Shown: one piece after another, positions 1-15,755 of the stretch
Numbering within the stretch: position 1 is the first letter of the stretch
How the letters are laid out: each line of letters begins with the position of its first letter
Assembly (NCBI GenBank): GCA_036563615.1
Contig: DATCMB010000018.1
Coordinates: 1 to 64,000 of the forward strand
DNA: 64,000 nt
Direction of reading: 5' to 3'
DNA from: Candidatus Binatia bacterium
GTDB lineage: Bacteria; Desulfobacterota; Binatia; UBA12015
Program-made: the position numbers and the translations under genes
Notes under the pieces: generated by a model
Database searches by the model: none
Seen by the model: the letters and a program-made list of their open reading frames with translations, nothing else
Told to the model about the DNA's origin: nothing

Positions 1-1
1 C

Positions 2-910
2 ATCTGGGGCGAGTCCGGGCTGGGCAAGACGCACCTGCTGCACGCGGTCGGCCACTACTCGCAGCGGCTGTTCCCCGGCATGCGGGTTCGGTACATCTCC
101 ACCGAGGAATTCACCAACGACTTCATCAACAGCCTGCGCGATGACCGCAAGGTCGCGTTCCAGCGCCGCTACCGGGATGTCGACGTCCTACTCGTGGACG
201 ACATCCAGTTCCTAGAAGGAAAGGAAGGAACGCAGGAGGAGTTCTTCCACACCTTCAACACGCTGCACGAGTCGCGCCGGCAGATCGTGCTGACCTCGGA
301 CAAGTTCCCCAAGGACATCCCCGATCTCGAGGAGCGGCTACGCAACCGCTTCGAGTGGGGTCTCACGGTCGACATCCAGACGCCGGACATCGAGACGCGG
401 CTCGCGATCATCCAGCAGAAGGCGGAAGCCGAGGGCTTCTCGATCTCGCCCGAGGTCGCGGCCTACATCGCCGAGCAGGTGGCGAACAACGTGCGCGAGC
501 TCGAAGGCGCGCTGACGCGTCTCGGTGCGCACGCATCGCTGCGCAAGGCCGAGGTGACGCTCGATTTCGCCAAGGAGGTCCTGCAGCCGCTGCTCGGGCA
601 CCGACCCAAGGCGCCGACCGTCGAGGACGTGCAAAACGCCGTGTGCGAGCACTTCGGCCTCTCCCTCACCGAGCTCAAGTCCAAGCGCCGCACGCAGAAC
701 CTCGTCGTGCCCCGCATGATCGCGATGTACCTCACGCGCAAGCTGGTGAGTCTGTCGTTCCCCGCGATCGGCGACGCCTTCGGCGGACGCGATCACTCGA
801 CGGTGATCCACGCGCAGACCACGATCACGCAGCGTCTCGCCAACGACGCGGCGCTCCGCACGACCGTCGAGCGTCTCGAGCGCGCAATCGCCGGCAAGCG
901 CGCGTCTTGA
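2..910 (+). CDS. dnaA: Chromosomal replication initiator DnaA (5' end outside window)
   Basis: This is the ATP-dependent origin-binding protein that melts oriC and loads the replicative helicase. The open frame enters at base 2 inside the AAA+ Walker A loop (GESGLGKTH) and runs 302 residues to a TGA. Walker B (LLVDDIQFL), the AAA+ lid and the C-terminal DNA-binding domain with its signature (GGRDHSTV) are all present. About 150 N-terminal residues (domains I and II and the start of III) are missing because the window begins here, not because the gene is broken. It is followed by dnaN in the usual order. The ATG at 80 is internal. Confidence 0.97.
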   Translation: MWGESGLGKTHLLHAVGHYSQRLFPGMRVRYISTEEFTNDFINSLRDDRKVAFQRRYRDVDVLLVDDIQFLEGKEGTQEEFFHTFNTLHESRRQIVLTSDKFPKDIPDLEERLRNRFEWGLTVDIQTPDIETRLAIIQQKAEAEGFSISPEVAAYIAEQVANNVRELEGALTRLGAHASLRKAEVTLDFAKEVLQPLLGHRPKAPTVEDVQNAVCEHFGLSLTELKSKRRTQNLVVPRMIAMYLTRKLVSLSFPAIGDAFGGRDHSTVIHAQTTITQRLANDAALRTTVERLERAIAGKRAS

Positions 911-1056
911 GCGTCGACAAGCTGTGGGGCGGTTGTGGAGATCCTGACGGCGGCGGCGGGACAACTCGTCGCCGCCGTCGGGGGGTGGTCGAGACGGTTG
1001 AGCGCGACGCGATTTCTCGACACCCGATTCCGCCGTACGGCAGAGGAGTTGAGGTA

Positions 1057-1077
1057 CTTGTGCCCATTTTTCACAAG
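1057..1077. promoter_or_regulatory. Hairpin with candidate DnaA box upstream of dnaN
   Basis: The dnaA-dnaN spacer holds a 6-bp inverted repeat (CTTGTG ... CACAAG, 9-nt loop). Overlapping it at 1067-1075 is TTTTTCACA, which fits the relaxed DnaA-box form TTWTNCACA. DnaA autoregulation of the dnaA-dnaN unit is known in other bacteria. One relaxed 9-mer can occur by chance, so this stays tentative. The rest of the spacer shows no AT-rich unwinding element, so oriC is probably elsewhere. Confidence 0.3.
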
Positions 1078-1139
1078 CCCTACTCCTGCTAGTTTTGAAT
1101 GTCTTTCCAGGAGATGAAGAGCGGCGCGGGAGTGGCGTG

Positions 1140-2246
1140 ATGGAGTTCTCGATCGACCGAAGCGAGTTCTTGCAGGGGCTCTCTCCGACCCAGGGCGTGG
1201 TCGAGCGCCGCAACACCTTGCCGATCCTCGCCAACGTGCTCCTCGAGGCGAAGAACGGCCTCACCATCGCAGCGACCGATCTCGAGGTGCACATCCGTCG
1301 GCGCTGCAACGCCAAGGTGAAGACCGCCGGCGCCGCGACGGTCGGCGCGCGCAAGCTGCTCGAGCTCGTGCGCGAGCTGAAGCCGGGCGAGATCACGGTG
1401 CGCGCGCTCGAGAACCAGTTCATCGAGGTCGTTTCCGGGCGCTCGCGCGTGAAGCTGGTCGGTCTCCCCGCCGCGGACTTCCCGGCCTTCCCGCAGAGCG
1501 ACGCGAAGGCGAAGCCGACGTTCTCCATCCCGTCGGAGACGCTCGCGCAGATGATCGACCGCACGCTGTTCGCCGTGTCGACCGACGAGACCCGTCCGCA
1601 CCTGGGCGGCGTCTACATGACGGCGAACGACGCGACGCTGCGCTTCGTCGGCACCGACGGTCACCGGCTCGCTCTGGTCGATCAGCCGGTGAAGGACGTG
1701 AAGCCGCTCGAGAAGGGCATCATCCTGCCGCGCAAGGGTCTCGCCGAGCTACGCCGCCTGCTCGACGACGGTGACGGCGTCGTCAGCGCGACGGTGACCG
1801 CGAACGGGCTGCGCGTGCAGCAAGGCGACGTCGAGCTCGTCATGCGGCTCGTCGACGGCGAGTTCCCGAACTACGAGCAGGTGATCCCAAAGACGATGCG
1901 GTCGAAGATCGTCGTCGACAAGACGGAGCTGCTTTCGGCCCTGCGGCGCGTCTCGGTCGTCGCGAGCGACCGTGCGCGCGGCGTGAAGCTGCACATCGGC
2001 GAGGGCCAGCTCACGATCTCGGCGAGCAGCCCGGACTTCGGCGAGGCCAGCGAGGAGATCGAGGTCGCGTACAGCGGCGAGCCGCTGAGCGTCGGCTTCA
2101 ACTCGCGCTACCTGACCGACGTGCTCGCGGTGCTGCCCGACGAGCAGCGCGTCGAGCTGGCGCTGATCGACGACGCGAGCCCCGGCATCGTCCGCAGCGA
2201 GGAAGACGACTCGTACAGCTACGTCGTCATGCCGATGCGGCTGTGA
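1140..2246 (+). CDS. dnaN: DNA polymerase III beta subunit (sliding clamp)
   Basis: This protein forms the dimeric ring that tethers replicative polymerase and repair enzymes to DNA. It is 368 residues from the ATG at 1140, the usual clamp length, and starts MEFSIDRSEFLQGL. The frame is open to 1095, but those residues do not resemble clamp N-termini. Clamp landmarks include LANVLLEAK near residue 30, GTDGHRLALV in the middle domain and the C-terminal VVMPMRL, which closes the protein-binding cleft. It lies 229 bp after dnaA and 169 bp before gyrB. The recF gene that usually follows dnaN is absent. Confidence 0.97.
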   Translation: MEFSIDRSEFLQGLSPTQGVVERRNTLPILANVLLEAKNGLTIAATDLEVHIRRRCNAKVKTAGAATVGARKLLELVRELKPGEITVRALENQFIEVVSGRSRVKLVGLPAADFPAFPQSDAKAKPTFSIPSETLAQMIDRTLFAVSTDETRPHLGGVYMTANDATLRFVGTDGHRLALVDQPVKDVKPLEKGIILPRKGLAELRRLLDDGDGVVSATVTANGLRVQQGDVELVMRLVDGEFPNYEQVIPKTMRSKIVVDKTELLSALRRVSVVASDRARGVKLHIGEGQLTISASSPDFGEASEEIEVAYSGEPLSVGFNSRYLTDVLAVLPDEQRVELALIDDASPGIVRSEEDDSYSYVVMPMRL

Positions 2247-2390
2247 CGGATCGCAAACCAGGGCGGCAGGGCGGTCACCACGGCGCACCTGCGGGCCGCT
2301 CGGCAGCTCGTCGGGACGCTGCCGGGAGCCCGCGAGCAAACGCACGCCCGACCTTTCGCGAGGAGGCTCGGTCTGCTAAGCTGAGGTGTT

Positions 2391-2403
2391 CCGCCAATGG
2401 CGG
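2391..2403. promoter_or_regulatory. Small inverted repeat just upstream of gyrB
   Basis: CCGCCA-A-TGGCGG is a perfect 6+6 inverted repeat ending 12 bases before the gyrB start codon. In the leader it would form a small hairpin beside the ribosome entry site, or it could be a protein-binding site. No function is known. A hexamer palindrome is not rare in DNA this GC-rich. Confidence 0.25.
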
Positions 2404-2406
2404 TAA

Positions 2407-4857
<2,451 letters not shown>

Positions 4858-4878
4858 TCGAGGCGCGAAGGCTCACCC

Positions 4879-7461
<2,583 letters not shown>

Positions 7462-7479
7462 ATCCCGAGCGCGCTCTGC

Positions 7480-8553
7480 TCAGCTCGCGAGCGCGGTGCG
7501 CGCCGTCATCCGCTGCGGCAGCGCGAAGAACTCGCGACCGATCGCGCGCACGGCCTCCGTGCTCGCGGCGCTCGTCGTGCGACGCCAGAGCTCGTGTCCG
7601 AAGTCGAGCCAGCGCGCGCCCCAGTGCACGAAGAAGCGCACGCGCTTGAGCGCATCCTGGCTGCGAAAGCGCTGCGCCTCGTCGATGAAAGTCTCGAGCG
7701 CGCGGGCGTACTCGCGACCTTCCGCATAGCCGTCGCCCGGCGCGGCCTCGCCCTCGTGACCCGGTGGCGCGGGTAGGCCGAGCGCCTCGCCGATCTGCCA
7801 GAAGATCCAGGGTCGCGCCGCCGCCGCACGACCGATCATGACGCCGTCGCAGCCGGTCTCGCGCAGCATCGCGAGCGCGTCGTCGGCGGTCTGCACGTCG
7901 CCGTTGCCGATCACCGGGATGCGGACGGCGTCGCGGACGCGCGCGAGGTACTCCCAGCGTGCGTTGCCGCGCCGCTGCTGCGCAGCGATGCGCGGGTGGA
8001 TGGTGATCCACGAGGCGCCCGCCTCCTCGAGCATGCGCGCGAAGTCGATCAGGTACTCCGGATCGTCGCGCAGCCCGGTGCGCAGCTTGACCGACACCGG
8101 CCACCGCGAGTGACGCACGGTGATGCGCACGACCTCCTCGGCGTAGCGCGGGTCGCCCATCAGCGCGACGCCCCAGTTGTGCTTGAGCGCCTTCGTCACC
8201 GGGCATCCCATGTTGATGTCGATCGCCACCGGCTGCATCTGCTCGAGCTTGCGCAGCGACTCGACGATGAAGCGCTCCTCGTTCGCGAGCAGCTGCGGGA
8301 CGATCGTCTCGCCGTCGGCGAACGCTGTCTCGGGACGATCACCGATGCGCTCGGCCGGCAGCCGCCGCGACGACAGCATCTCGGTGAAGAGCAGCGTCGA
8401 CGTCCCCGCCGGGAGATAGCGCGCGATCGTCTGCCGCAACGCGACGTGCGACAGCCCGACCATCGGGGCGAGGAAGCACGGAAAGTCGACCGTGATGCCC
8501 CGGCTGCGAAGCGGTCGCCAGCGCTCGAGCGCTGCTTCGAGAAGAGCCGACAC
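7480..8553 (-). CDS. tRNA-dihydrouridine synthase (Dus family)
   Basis: This FMN-dependent enzyme reduces uridine in the tRNA D-arm. It has 357 residues with a TIM-barrel start (FPCFLAPMVGLSH), the catalytic cysteine motif NMGCPVTK (C117), the barrel motif SVKLRTG, HPR near 188 and the FMN-phosphate loop GNGDVQ...GVMIGRAA. It begins with GTG at 8553. Which of DusA, DusB or DusC it matches cannot be decided from sequence alone, so no symbol is given. It lies 33 bp downstream of a small secreted protein on the same strand, so the two may share a transcript. Confidence 0.93.
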   Translation of the reverse strand: MSALLEAALERWRPLRSRGITVDFPCFLAPMVGLSHVALRQTIARYLPAGTSTLLFTEMLSSRRLPAERIGDRPETAFADGETIVPQLLANEERFIVESLRKLEQMQPVAIDINMGCPVTKALKHNWGVALMGDPRYAEEVVRITVRHSRWPVSVKLRTGLRDDPEYLIDFARMLEEAGASWITIHPRIAAQQRRGNARWEYLARVRDAVRIPVIGNGDVQTADDALAMLRETGCDGVMIGRAAAARPWIFWQIGEALGLPAPPGHEGEAAPGDGYAEGREYARALETFIDEAQRFRSQDALKRVRFFVHWGARWLDFGHELWRRTTSAASTEAVRAIGREFFALPQRMTARTALAS

Positions 8554-8586
8554 GTCCCCGTGGTTACAGGGCCGCGCTCGTGCTGG

Positions 8587-9030
8587 CTAGTCGCGGCCCT
8601 TCTTGGGCGAGGTCGAACGGTACTTCGCCTTCGACTTACCGCGCGACGCCTTCTCGGTCTCGCGCAGCCACGACGAGCGGTACGGACGCCGCGCCTCCTC
8701 GGCGCGTCGCATCTCGCGCACCTTGTCGGTCAGCGAGCCGCGGATCTTGCCGGTGCCGGGCTCGTAGCGGTTCGGCTTCACGACCGGGTTGTAGGGGTCG
8801 ATCGAAGGATCCATCGCCTTCGAGCCCAGGCTCTGCTTGAGCGGGCCGAAGACGCGGTGGTCGAAGGACGTGCGCGGCAGCCTGCCGAACGTCATCCCGC
8901 GGTCGGGGTCGAGGTCGACGTCGGGCGGCGGCTGCAGCCGTCGAGGCCCGGCGAAGCCGGTCGCGGGCAGAGCGATGGCGGCGATCACCAAGGCGAGCGC
9001 TGCGAGGCGTCTACGGCTGCGCGACTGCAT
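8587..9030 (-). CDS. Hypothetical secreted protein, 147 residues
   Basis: I do not recognise this protein. From the ATG at 9030 it begins MQSRSRRRLAALALV and continues hydrophobically to about residue 26 (ATGFAG), a convincing Sec signal peptide. The mature part is Pro/Asp-rich (QPPPDVDLDPDRG). It then turns strongly basic, with a Lys/Arg/Ser tail ending SKAKYRSTSPKKGRD. There are no cysteines, repeats or known catalytic motifs. An in-frame ATG four codons upstream (9042) is an alternative start. It lies upstream of dus on the same strand. Confidence 0.6.
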   Translation of the reverse strand: MQSRSRRRLAALALVIAAIALPATGFAGPRRLQPPPDVDLDPDRGMTFGRLPRTSFDHRVFGPLKQSLGSKAMDPSIDPYNPVVKPNRYEPGTGKIRGSLTDKVREMRRAEEARRPYRSSWLRETEKASRGKSKAKYRSTSPKKGRD

Positions 9031-9258
9031 GATCGAACCCATCGGCATCGGCAAGCAACGTGCCGTCGTCGCGTCGAAAGTACGCGGCCGCGCGTGCGCC
9101 AACCTGGGGCGCTCGCGCGACGTCGTGCATCGGCGCAACGACCCCTCGACCGTCATAGAGCTTGGTCGAGCCCGCGGCAAGGCGGTTGGCCGGGCCTCCG
9201 GCAGAGGGGCAAATTGAATCCCGCGGTCGGAGCATGCCAGACTCGAAAGGTGCTCCGC

Positions 9259-10415
9259 GTGGCAAGCGCCTTCTCGACGCACGCCGATACCGCTCAAGCG
9301 TGCCGCGACATCGCCCTCGAGCTCGAGGAGCGCCTCGGGACGAGCCGCGCCGAGGCCGCGATCTTCTTCGCCACTCCAGGCTACGGGCCCGCCTACGGCC
9401 GGATCGAGCGCGCGATCCGCGAGATCGTGGGGGTGGGGGAGGTCGTCGGCTGCAGCGCTGCGGGGGTGGTGTCGCGGGAGGGCGAGCGCGAGCGGGGTGC
9501 TGCGGTGTCGGCGCTGGCCCTGCGCGGGGACTTCGAGGTGCGCCGCGTCTTCGTTCCCTCGCTGCGCGGCCGGCGGAGGAGGTCGGCCGCGAGCTCGGGC
9601 GCGTGGTCGCGACGCTCGACGCCGAGCCCAAGACGCTCCTGCTCCTCGCCGACAGCTACAACCTCGCCCCGGACGAGCTGCTGGCGGGCGTCGAGAGCGC
9701 CGCGCCCGGCACCGTCGTGCTCGGCGCCGGAGCCTCCGAGGACGGCACGATCGGCGAGACCACGGTCGTCGGCCGCGGCGTCGCATCGAGCAACGCGGTC
9801 GCCGGGCTCGCCATCGGCGGGCTCGACGTGCGCAGCATGGTGACCCAGGGCGGCACCCCGGTCGGTCGCTGGTGGAAGGTGACCCGGGCGGAGAGCAATC
9901 GCATCCTCGAGCTCGACGGCGAGCCCGCGCTCTCCGTGTTCCTGACCGAGATCCCCGAGCTGCTGCGCGCGGATCTCCGCGAGGCGCTGCGCTGCACGCG
10001 CGCCGCGCTCGCCGACCAGATCACCGACGGCGAGGAAACGCCGCCCTACGTGGTGCGGCGTCTGCTCGGCGCGGACGTCTCGCAGGGCGCGCTGCTCGTC
10101 GGCGACGAGGTGATCCCCGGCATGCACTTCGCGCTCGCGGTGCGCGATCCGGCCGCGGCGCGCGAGAGCTTCGCGCGCAACGTCGAGGAGTTCGCCGCGA
10201 CCAGCCGCGACATCGCGGGCGCGCTCTATTTCAACAGCGTCGAGCGCGGCGAGGCGCTGTATGGCATACCGGACCTCGACACGGCGTACCTGCGACGCTC
10301 GCTGGGCGACGTCGAGATCGCGGGCTTCTTCTCCGGAGCGGAGCTCGCGCCTCTCGCGGGTCGGAATCGCTTCCACCAGTCGTCCGGGGTGCTCGTCGGG
10401 TTCGCCGACGGTTGA
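9259..10415 (+). pseudogene. FIST-domain sensory protein, single-base frameshift
   Basis: FIST proteins carry paired FIST_N and FIST_C domains, thought to sense small ligands in signal transduction. The N-terminal part reads in one frame (ASAFSTHADTAQACRDIALELEERL to VRRVFVPSLRG, ending about 9569). The rest reads in another frame from AEEVGRELGRVV to the stop at 10415 (GGTPVGRWWKVTR, GIPDLDTAYLRRSLGDVEIAGFFSGAEL). One missing base near 9565-9575, in the GCGGCCGGCGG tract, explains the switch. A GTG at 9259 sits 8 bases after GAAAGG and is preferred; GTG at 9250 is the alternative. The protein would be about 385 residues. True inactivation, assembly error and recoding are all possible. Confidence 0.75.
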
Positions 10416-10438
10416 GTCGCTGCGAAGGGAGAATCTCC

Positions 10439-11212
10439 GTGCGTGTCGTCGCTGTGCCGGTCCTGCAGGACAACTACAGCTACTTGATCATCGACGAAGA
10501 CGAGCGCGTCGCCGCCGTCGTCGACTGCGCAGAGGTCGAGCCCGTGCTCGAGGCCGCGCGTCGCGAGGGCGTGACGCTCACCACCGTGCTGTCGACCCAC
10601 CACCACTACGACCACGTCGGCGGCAACGAGGAGCTCGCGTCGCGGATGCCGGTGCGGATCTACGGCAACGCAGACGACGCCGCGCGCATCCCGCGCCTCA
10701 CCGACGGCGTGCGCGAGGGCGACAAGGTCCGCGTGGGTCGCCTCGAGGCCGAGGTGATCTTCATCCCGGCGCACACGAGCGGTCACATCGCGTACCACTT
10801 CCCGCGCGAGCGCGCGGTGTTCACCGGCGACACGCTGTTCGCCGCGGGCTGCGGACGCCTCTTCGAGGGCAACCCCGAGCAGATGATGGCGTCGCTCGCG
10901 AAGATCAACAGCCTGCCCGAGGACACCAAGGTCTACTGCGGCCACGAGTACACCGTGCGCAACCTCGAGTTCGCGCACATGCTGGAGCCGTCAAACCAAG
11001 CGATCGCCGACAAGCTCGCGTGGGCGCGCTCGCGCCGCGCGCAGGGACAGCCGACCGTGCCGAGCACGATCGCGTCCGAGCGCGCGACCAATCCGTTCCT
11101 GCGCACGAGCAGCCCCGAGCTGCGCGAGTCGGTGCGCGCACGCGTTCCGAGCGTCGATGACGACGACGTGAAGATCTTCGCGGCGACCCGAAAGCTCAAG
11201 GACGAGTTCTGA
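10439..11212 (+). CDS. gloB: Hydroxyacylglutathione hydrolase (glyoxalase II)
   Basis: This metallo-beta-lactamase-fold enzyme hydrolyses S-lactoylglutathione to lactate and glutathione, the second step of methylglyoxal detoxification. It has 257 residues. The metal-binding motif THHHYDH is at 53-59, followed by the conserved AHTSGHIAYH, FTGDTLFAAGCGRLFEG and YCGHEYT, and the C-terminal helical glutathione site (ERATNPFLR). The GTG start at 10439 lies 7 bases after AGGGAGA. A glutamate-cysteine ligase at 61.6 kb supports glutathione use. Its stop adjoins or overlaps the next gene. Confidence 0.93.
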   Translation: MRVVAVPVLQDNYSYLIIDEDERVAAVVDCAEVEPVLEAARREGVTLTTVLSTHHHYDHVGGNEELASRMPVRIYGNADDAARIPRLTDGVREGDKVRVGRLEAEVIFIPAHTSGHIAYHFPRERAVFTGDTLFAAGCGRLFEGNPEQMMASLAKINSLPEDTKVYCGHEYTVRNLEFAHMLEPSNQAIADKLAWARSRRAQGQPTVPSTIASERATNPFLRTSSPELRESVRARVPSVDDDDVKIFAATRKLKDEF

Positions 11213-11265
11213 TCCGCGCGACGCCACAGCAGGCGATCGCGCGCATCCCGCCGGGCGCCCGGGTC

Positions 11266-12483
11266 GTGCTGCCGCACGGCTGCATCGAGCCGTCGGCGCT
11301 GTACGAGGCGCTTGCCGCATCGCGCGGTCACCCCGACGCACCGCCGACGCTGTACGGCGGCCTCGCGTTCGGTGACTACGCCTTTCTCGGGCCGGGTCTC
11401 AAAGGCGAGCCGGCGGAGACCGGCGGTCTCGGGCCCGGCTACCGCTACGTCACCTGGCAGGTCGGGCCGCGGATCCGCCACCTCGCGCGCGGCGGAAGGA
11501 TCGGCATCCTGCCGCTGCGCTTTCGGGACATTCCGCGCGTCTTCGGTCCGGGCGGACGGCTCGAGGCCGACGTCGCGGTGATCCAGTGCTCGCCGCCGCG
11601 CGACGGCACGGTCAGCCTCGGCATCTCGTGCTCGATCTTTCCGAGCGTGATCGCTGCGGCGAAGCTGGTGATCGCCGAGATCCACCCGGACATGCCCTAC
11701 ACCGAGGGCTGCACCGAGGTGCCGGTCGACATGATCGACGTCGCGGTCGACGCGACCGCACCGCTCGGCACGCTCGCGCGCGCCGAGCCCGACGAGGTCG
11801 ATCGGCGCATCATCGAGCGCGTGCTGCGCCTCGTGCCGGAGGGCGCCTGGGTGCAGCTCGGCGTCGGCGCGATTCCCGACGCCCTGCTGCCGCGGCTCTC
11901 CGACGTCCCGGGGGTGAATCTGCACTCGGGCATGCTGAGCGACGGGCTCATGGACTTTCTCGAAGCCGCACCGCCCACGGCGCGCGTCGTCACCGGCGAG
12001 ATCGAAGGGTCGCACGAGATGTACCGGCGATCGGCGACCGATCCGCGCGTCAGCTTTCAGCCGACGACCGTCATCCACGACGTGCCGCACCTCGCGCAGC
12101 TCGAGCGCTTCGTCTCGATCAACTCGGCGATCGAGGTCGACCTCGACGGCCAGGTGAACGGCGAGACGATCGACGGCGTGCAGGTGAGCGGCGTCGGCGG
12201 CTCGCTCGATTTCGTCGAGGCGGCGCGTTACTCGCCCGGCGGGCGCTCGATCATCGCGCTGCGCTCGACGGCGAAGAACCGCTCGCGGATCGTCGACCGG
12301 CTCACGACCGGGACGGCGGTCACCGTGCCGCGCTTCGCGGTCGACGTGGTGGTGACCGAGCACGGCGTCGCCGAGCTCACGGGGCTCGACCTTCGTGAGC
12401 GAGCGGAGGCGCTGATCGCGATCGCGGCGCCCGAGGCACGAGACGAGCTGCGCGCACGCGCGCGCGAACGACACGGAGGCTAG
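11266..12483 (+). CDS. Acetyl-CoA hydrolase/transferase family protein
   Basis: This enzyme moves CoA between short organic acids or hydrolyses acyl-CoA; relatives include 4-hydroxybutyrate CoA-transferase. It has 405 residues from the GTG at 11266. Family motifs are the N-terminal VVLPHGCIEPSAL, the central QLGVGAIPDALL and NLHSGMLSDGL, and the C-terminal INSAIEVDLDGQVNGE and VVTEHGVAELTG. Residues encoded upstream (ATPQQAIARIPPGARV) also look like family sequence. The true start may therefore be a CTG at 11209, six bases after AAGGA and overlapping the gloB stop. It is followed after 3 bp by an enoyl-CoA hydratase. The substrate is unknown. Confidence 0.85.
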   Translation: MLPHGCIEPSALYEALAASRGHPDAPPTLYGGLAFGDYAFLGPGLKGEPAETGGLGPGYRYVTWQVGPRIRHLARGGRIGILPLRFRDIPRVFGPGGRLEADVAVIQCSPPRDGTVSLGISCSIFPSVIAAAKLVIAEIHPDMPYTEGCTEVPVDMIDVAVDATAPLGTLARAEPDEVDRRIIERVLRLVPEGAWVQLGVGAIPDALLPRLSDVPGVNLHSGMLSDGLMDFLEAAPPTARVVTGEIEGSHEMYRRSATDPRVSFQPTTVIHDVPHLAQLERFVSINSAIEVDLDGQVNGETIDGVQVSGVGGSLDFVEAARYSPGGRSIIALRSTAKNRSRIVDRLTTGTAVTVPRFAVDVVVTEHGVAELTGLDLRERAEALIAIAAPEARDELRARARERHGG

Positions 12484-12486
12484 GAG

Positions 12487-13257
12487 ATGGCGGAAATCGA
12501 GGTGAGCCGGGAGGGGGCGATCTGCACGATCCTGCTCAACCGACCCGAGCGCCGCAACGCGTTGACCATCCCGATGATGGAAGACCTCGGTCGGCACCTC
12601 GCCGCGATCGCCGCCGACGACTCGATCCGCGTCGTCATCCTGACCGGCGCCGGCAGCGTGTTCTGCTCGGGGCTCGATCTGGTCGCGATGGGCGCCTCAC
12701 CGACCGAGCCCGCGCTCGAGGCGGCGCTGGTGCGAGACGTGCTGAAGCCGCTCGAGCGGCTGCCGCAGCCGACGATCGCCGCGATGAACGGCGACGGGCT
12801 CGCCGGCGGCTGCGAGCTCGCGCTGCACTGCGACCTGCGCATCGCGACCACCGACACGCGCCTCGGCATGCCGGTCGCGCGCATCGGCATCGTGGTGCCG
12901 TATCCGCTGATCCTGAAGCTCGTCGACACCGTCGGCGCCGCGATCACGAGCGAGCTGCTGTTCACGGCGCAGCCGCTCAGCGCCGAGCGCGCGCACGCGC
13001 TCGCGATGGTGAACCAGGTCGTGCCGCGCGAAGAGCTGATGCCGGCCGCGCGCAAGATGGCGGAGACGATCGCCGCCAACGCGCCGCTCGCGGTCCGCGC
13101 GATGAAGAAGGCGATCCTCGCCGGGCGCGCGCACCGCACCGAGGAGGCGCCCGACGACGTGCGCGACGCCGCCGAGCGCGCGCGCACCAGCGAGGACGCG
13201 CAAGAGGGCCTGCGGGCGATCAACGAGAAGCGGCGTCCGGAGTTCCGCGGCCGCTAG
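12487..13257 (+). CDS. Enoyl-CoA hydratase/isomerase family protein
   Basis: This crotonase-fold protein acts on acyl-CoA thioesters. It has 256 residues, with the oxyanion-hole segments FCSGLDLVAMG (59-69) and NGDGLAGGCELAL (101-113). Glu110 matches one catalytic glutamate of rat hydratase (E144). The second (E164) is Val130 in GMPVARIG, so a standard hydratase reaction is doubtful. The start has GGAGG and AGGAG upstream. It is 3 bp behind the CoA-transferase/hydrolase gene and clearly in the same operon. The exact substrate is unknown. Confidence 0.88.
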   Translation: MAEIEVSREGAICTILLNRPERRNALTIPMMEDLGRHLAAIAADDSIRVVILTGAGSVFCSGLDLVAMGASPTEPALEAALVRDVLKPLERLPQPTIAAMNGDGLAGGCELALHCDLRIATTDTRLGMPVARIGIVVPYPLILKLVDTVGAAITSELLFTAQPLSAERAHALAMVNQVVPREELMPAARKMAETIAANAPLAVRAMKKAILAGRAHRTEEAPDDVRDAAERARTSEDAQEGLRAINEKRRPEFRGR

Positions 13258-13331
13258 CGGCGCCGCACCCGCTGCACCGCTGCTTCGTGCTTGCTCCGCG
13301 AGCTCGCGCGCTACGCAGGTGGGCGCGCGGG

Positions 13332-15419
<2,088 letters not shown>

Positions 15420-15525
15420 GGAGCGAGCTTACGCCGACGCGTCGCCCCGGAGAAGCGAATTGCGCACGCGGTCCGTCGCGCGGCGCTGCGTTGCGCGCGT
15501 GGTGCGCGTCCGACGCGTCAGGACG

Positions 15526-15714
15526 TCAGGAAGCGATCGTCGGCTCGAAGGTGGAGGCGAGCACCAGAGCGTTGAACAGCAGGTCCCACTGACCGTCGCG
15601 CGCGTACTCGTCGAGGTCTTGCTCGGCCCAGCCGAACGGCTGACGAGCGTCTTCCCATAGCTCGACGGCGTTGCCCGAAACGTAGAACCTGCGTCGTCCG
15701 GTCGGGGTGCTCAT
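15526..15714 (-). CDS. Small hypothetical protein, 62 residues
   Basis: I do not recognise this protein. It starts MSTPTGRRRFYVSGNAV and has an acidic, aromatic centre (ELWEDARQPFGW) and a hydrophobic stretch near 44-55. It has no cysteines and no transmembrane segment of full length. GGAGAG six bases before the ATG makes translation likely. It lies 41 bp downstream of another small gene on the same strand, which also has a strong ribosome site, so the two probably form a mini-operon. Confidence 0.55.
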   Translation of the reverse strand: MSTPTGRRRFYVSGNAVELWEDARQPFGWAEQDLDEYARDGQWDLLFNALVLASTFEPTIAS

Positions 15715-15755
15715 GATGCTCTCCGAATGATGCTTCCGAAATTCGCTCTCGTGCT

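Noticed and set aside
934-942. Second DnaA-box-like 9-mer on the minus strand after dnaA
   Set aside because: It matches only 7 of 9 consensus positions and fails the first T, so it is no better than chance.
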